Shown here in pieces: positions 61,701 through 64,000 of a DNA stretch of 64,000 nucleotides. Position numbers and translations under genes: made by a program. Within the stretch, counting starts at the first letter, position 1, and the number at the start of each line of letters is the position of its first letter. The notes beneath the pieces are model-generated. The model was not told the origin of the DNA. It did not search any database and was given only the letters and a program-made list of their open reading frames with translations. Source of the stretch: Sulfurisoma sediminicola (GTDB lineage: Bacteria; Pseudomonadota; Gammaproteobacteria; Burkholderiales; Rhodocyclaceae); NCBI RefSeq assembly GCF_003865015.1, contig NZ_BHVV01000003.1:1-64000 (forward strand). The letters run 5' to 3'.

Positions 61701-62487
61701 GGCGATCGGCTTTCCCGCGCTGGTCGACGAGGGCGATTCGGTGGCCCTGCGCGCCATGGACAGCGAAGAGAAGGCCATGGCCGCTCATCTCAGGGGGCTG
61801 GCACGCCTGTTCGCGCTGAGCCTGAAGGAACAGGTGAAGGCGATCGAGAAGCTGCCGACCCTGCGCGACATGGCGCTCGCCTTCATGCCTTTCGGCACCG
61901 AGAAGGAACTGAAGGAGGCGCTGGTCGTGGCGACGCTCGAGCGCACCTGCCTGATGGAGCCGTGGCCGACAGACGCGGCGGCGTTCGCCGCCCGGCGCGA
62001 GGCGGCAAGGGGACGGATCTTGCTGGTGGCGCAGGAAATCGTGCGCCTGGTCGGCACGATACTCGGCGAGCAGGCGACGCTGCAGAAGAAGCTCGCGTCG
62101 ATGCAGAAGGCGTTCCCGGCGATCTGTGCCGACATCGCCGCCCAACTGGCCGAACTGCTGAAGAAGGGCTTCATCACCGCCACGCCGTTCGAGCGGTTGC
62201 AGCACTACCCGCGTTACCTGAAGGCGGCCGCGCTGCGCCTGGACAAGGCCCGGGCCGATGCCGCGCGCGACGCGCGGCTGCTGGCCGACTGGGCCTCGCT
62301 GGCGAGGCCCTTCGAGCGCGAGCGCGGGCAGCAGCTCAAATCGGGCGTCGCCGACCCCTTCCACGAAGAGTTTCGCTGGCTGCTCGAGGAGCTGCGCGTG
62401 GCATTGTTCGCGCAGGAGTTGCGCACGCCGTCGCCGGTGTCGGTCAAGCGCCTGCAGAAGATGTGGGAGGGCCGCCACCATGGCTGA
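58750..62487 (+). CDS. hrpA: ATP-dependent RNA helicase HrpA
   Basis: DEAH-box RNA helicase of 1245 residues, implicated in rescuing collided ribosomes in E. coli. Walker A GETGSGKTT (44-52), DEAHERS (141-147), VTSATLDAERFS, NVAETSLTVPGIRYVVDSG, QRAGRCGRV, then winged-helix, ratchet and OB domains and the long C-terminal DUF3418 region (from about 650) found only in HrpA. Full length. ATG 58750 overlaps the crcB stop, and the end overlaps the EI24 gene by 8 bases. Confidence 0.95.
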   Translation: MRFDPAARLAARPAIAYDEALPVNVRRAEIAEAIRAHQVIVVCGETGSGKTTQLPKICLELGRGSNGLIGHTQPRRIAARATASRIAQELKSELGKYVGYKIRFTDRTTPESYIKLMTDGILLAETQTDPLLRQYDTILIDEAHERSLNIDFLLGYLRQLLPKRPDLKVIVTSATLDAERFSKHFGGVPVIEVSGRLYPIETRYRPFGEDDDRDLNEAIVDAVSEAHREGPGDVLVFLPGEREIREAAEALRKHHPPGLEILPLFARQSAQEQSRVFSPHQGRRVVLATNVAETSLTVPGIRYVVDSGVARVKRYSHRNKVEQLQVEPVAQAAAKQRAGRCGRVSAGVCFRLYAEDDFGKRAPYTEPEILRSSLAGVILRMKSLHLGDVEDFPFLEAPLPRMITDGYQLLAELGAIDEATKALTPAGRELAKLPLDPKIGRMILAARQEGCLAEMVIIASALSAQDPRDRPADAAAAADQAHAKWKDERSEFLSYLKLWHAADEVWKHESSNKQRQWCRQNFVSWLRLREWRDVHGQLMTLCHEHSWKENQQPASYEAIHRALLAGLLGHIGLKHEAEPHYLGARGIKFFIHPGSSLVKKAGRWIVAAELVETSRLFARCIAKVEPEWLESVGAHLIRRHVYEPHWEKGPGQVVAWERLTLHGLLLQAKRRVHYGPTDPKLAREILIRAALVEGDVNEDWLKKWRFLQHNQKLKREIEHLEHKSRRPDVLVDDELVFAFYDAKIPAGIITLAAFEQWRRETEQNEPKLLFLEREQLMRHEAAGITTDAFPPALEHRGQAFKLAYRHDPGAADDGVTLSLPLAALNQVPPTRLEWLVPGLLKEKVVALLKTLPQKYRHRVQPLDGFAEEFCESAHDKDETLVKALTRAVEEKIALKLPLDALRPGELRPHLLLNFRLLDEHGGTLAISRNLAELRAHFGDRVAKAFTQAEVKTTGAAPGELSGLKDWSFGSLPELLEIKVGGGGTAIGFPALVDEGDSVALRAMDSEEKAMAAHLRGLARLFALSLKEQVKAIEKLPTLRDMALAFMPFGTEKELKEALVVATLERTCLMEPWPTDAAAFAARREAARGRILLVAQEIVRLVGTILGEQATLQKKLASMQKAFPAICADIAAQLAELLKKGFITATPFERLQHYPRYLKAAALRLDKARADAARDARLLADWASLARPFERERGQQLKSGVADPFHEEFRWLLEELRVALFAQELRTPSPVSVKRLQKMWEGRHHG

Positions 62488-63205
62488 CGTCGTGAGCGTG
62501 CTGGCCGCCTGCGGCCTGGCCACGCGCGACCTCGGCCGCGGCGACATCCTGCGGCAGGCGCTGTGGCCGCCGCTTCTCGCCTTCGCGCTGTGGAGCGGCG
62601 TCGCCGTCTGGGTCTGGCAGCCGGCCAGCGCGTGGATCCTCGCCAATCTGCCGGACTGGGCGTGGCTGGCGTGGATGGGCGCGTGGCTTGCGCACATCGC
62701 GCTGTTCCTGGTCTTCGCGCCGCTGATTTACGGCACGACGCTGCTGCTGCTCGCCGGCTACGCGCTGCCGCGGATGATGGCGATCGTCGCCGCGCGCGAC
62801 TATCCGGATCTCGCGCGCCACGGCGAGGGCGCGTTCTGGGCCAGCCTCGGCAACACGCTGGCGGCGGGACTGGTCTATGTCGTCGGCTGGCTCGTCATGC
62901 TGCCGCTGCTGCTGATCCCGGGCATGCTGCTGGTGCTGCCGCTGGGCTGGACCGCGTGGCTCAATCAGCGTACGTTCCGTTTCGATGCCCTGGTGGAGCA
63001 TGCGCTGCCGGCCGAGCGCAGGCGCATCGTCGCCGGCCATCGCGGCGACTTGATGCTGGCGGGCCTCGTCTCCGCGGCGGCGCTGCACGTTCCTTTGGCG
63101 AATCTGCTGGTGCCGGCATGGACCGGGCTCGTTTTCGTTCATCTTTGCCTCGGTCGCCTGCGCGGCCTGCGGCGCGCGGAGGGCGTATGGATCGAAGCGT
63201 CGTGA
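62480..63205 (+). CDS. EI24-domain membrane protein (CysZ-like)
   Basis: A 241-residue inner-membrane protein with four or five helices: LALLAFALWSGVAVWVW-like first helix, IALFLVFAPLIYGTTLLLL, LVYVVGWLVMLPLLLIPGML, and a final helix. EI24/CysZ family; CysZ transports sulfate, but this branch is uncharacterised. TRDLGRGDILRQALWPPL is the usual N-terminal pattern. Wedged between hrpA and the next gene with overlaps on both sides. Confidence 0.82.
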   Translation: MADVVSVLAACGLATRDLGRGDILRQALWPPLLAFALWSGVAVWVWQPASAWILANLPDWAWLAWMGAWLAHIALFLVFAPLIYGTTLLLLAGYALPRMMAIVAARDYPDLARHGEGAFWASLGNTLAAGLVYVVGWLVMLPLLLIPGMLLVLPLGWTAWLNQRTFRFDALVEHALPAERRRIVAGHRGDLMLAGLVSAAALHVPLANLLVPAWTGLVFVHLCLGRLRGLRRAEGVWIEAS

Positions 63206-63960
63206 CCGGTTGGGGCGCGATCATCATCGGCGACGAGATCATGCGCGGCAAGCGGCAGGACAAGCACTTCGTCCGCGCCATCGAGATCATGGCGGCGCGC
63301 GGCCTGCATCTCGACTGGGTGGAATATCTGGGTGACGACCGGGCACGACTGGCGGATACGCTGCGGCGGACGATGTCAGGCGGCGACGTCGTGTTCAGCT
63401 TCGGCGGCATCGGCGTCACGCCCGACGACCACACCCGGCAGGCGGCCGCAGCCGCGGCCGGCGTCGCGCTCGAACTGCATCCCGAGGCGGAACGGGAGAT
63501 CCGTGCGCGCATGGCCGAGATGAGCCAGGAGGTGACGCCGGCGCGGCTCGAACTCGGCACTTTCCCGCTCGGCAGCCGCATCGTCCCGAATCCGTTCAAC
63601 CGCATCCCCGGGTTTTCCTTTGGCCACCACCACTTCCTTCCGGGATTCCCGCAAATGGCGTGGCCGATGCTCGAGTGGGTGCTCGACACGCACTACCCCG
63701 AGTTCTTCCGCCAGAAGACCGAGGCGGAGTTCGCCCTCATCGTCTGGGATGGGCTGGAGGGCCAGCTGCTCGACCTGATGCGTCGCATCGAAAGCGAGTT
63801 TGCCGGCGTGGCGGTGTTCAGCCTGCCGTCGTTCGGCAGCGAGACGGTGCGGCGGCATATCGAGCTCGGCGTGCGCGGCACGCCGGAACTGGCGGCGGCG
63901 GCATTCGCGGCGATGCGTGCCGAGCTCGAGCGGCGCGGTTGCGAACTCGGCGACAAATAA
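63187..63960 (+). CDS. Molybdopterin-binding (CinA/MoaB-like) domain protein
   Basis: A protein of about 257 residues with the molybdopterin-binding fold: GAIIIGDEIMRGKRQDKHFV, SFGGIGVTPDDHTRQAAA, then RIVPNPFNRIPGF and FLPGFPQMAWPMLEWVLD. It is the stand-alone CinA-N-like type without the C-terminal deamidase. Enzymatic role unknown. ATG 63187 overlaps the previous gene by 19 bases; GTG 63202, forming GTGA with the preceding stop, is a reasonable alternative start. Confidence 0.85.
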   Translation: MDRSVVTGWGAIIIGDEIMRGKRQDKHFVRAIEIMAARGLHLDWVEYLGDDRARLADTLRRTMSGGDVVFSFGGIGVTPDDHTRQAAAAAAGVALELHPEAEREIRARMAEMSQEVTPARLELGTFPLGSRIVPNPFNRIPGFSFGHHHFLPGFPQMAWPMLEWVLDTHYPEFFRQKTEAEFALIVWDGLEGQLLDLMRRIESEFAGVAVFSLPSFGSETVRRHIELGVRGTPELAAAAFAAMRAELERRGCELGDK

Positions 63961-64000
63961 GGGAAGCGCCAAACGCCATTATGTCTCTGATGCACATGAC

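Overview
The window is a GC-rich chromosomal segment of a betaproteobacterium. The 16S sequence, the rrn order 16S-tRNA-Ile-tRNA-Ala-23S-5S, the rplU-rpmA-obgE-proB block, the PP0621-type/pilS/pilR/ampD block and the general gene content fit the Rhodocyclales/Sterolibacteriaceae neighbourhood. This placement rests on recognition, not on a tree. There is no CRISPR array, prophage or transposase; most of the segment is dense core and accessory chromosome with many 4-base ATGA gene overlaps.

Layout. 1-5.5 kb: rRNA operon, entered inside its leader, with a palindromic element and a terminator-like hairpin in its spacers. 5.5-8.4 kb: proB, obgE, rpmA, rplU on the minus strand behind a near-consensus promoter. 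8.5-13.4 kb: ispB, tRNA-Pro, PP0621-like gene, pilS (frameshifted in a G8 tract), pilR, ampD. 13.4-14.6 kb: a 550-base gene-poor stretch with a 20-base lux-box-like palindrome, then a repeat-rich histone H1-like gene. 14.6-22.8 kb: DUF302 protein, aminotransferase, GTP-PEPCK, malic enzyme MaeB, patatin, PbpG. 22.8-27.8 kb: IclR regulator divergent from a lactate-utilisation operon (lutA-BLUF-lutB-hydroxyacid dehydrogenase-lutC) that carries a blue-light photoreceptor gene. 27.9-30.4 kb: two genes with degenerate cyclic-di-GMP domains. 30.5-38.1 kb: ion-transport genes (Kef-type antiporters, K+ channel, NhaD) with SCO1 and DUF3124. 38.2-44.6 kb: MFS, CbiX-like, an RND pump operon. 44.6-48.5 kb: response regulator-phosphatase facing a hybrid kinase. 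48.7-53.8 kb: DUF4202, two GlxR-type dehydrogenases, FKBP, MBL hydrolase, aminotransferase. 53.8-55.6 kb: a secreted DsrE protein divergent from an ECF sigma factor and an anti-sigma factor with a DsrE-like periplasmic domain. 55.8-64 kb: glnS, a surface-antigen-like protein, crcB, hrpA, EI24 and a CinA/MoaB-like protein.

The strongest candidate for an undescribed system is the ECF sigma/anti-sigma pair. The anti-sigma factor carries, beyond its membrane helix, a DsrE-like domain visibly homologous to the secreted DsrE protein encoded divergently next door, and both transcription units are preceded by the same motif, GGAATAA-N15-CGTC(T/A)TA. The second is the short BLUF photoreceptor translationally coupled inside the lut operon, next to degenerate c-di-GMP proteins. 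Others are a dispersed short repeat found at gene 3' ends and in frame inside glnS, a possible phase-variation tract in pilS, and several apparently leaderless genes.
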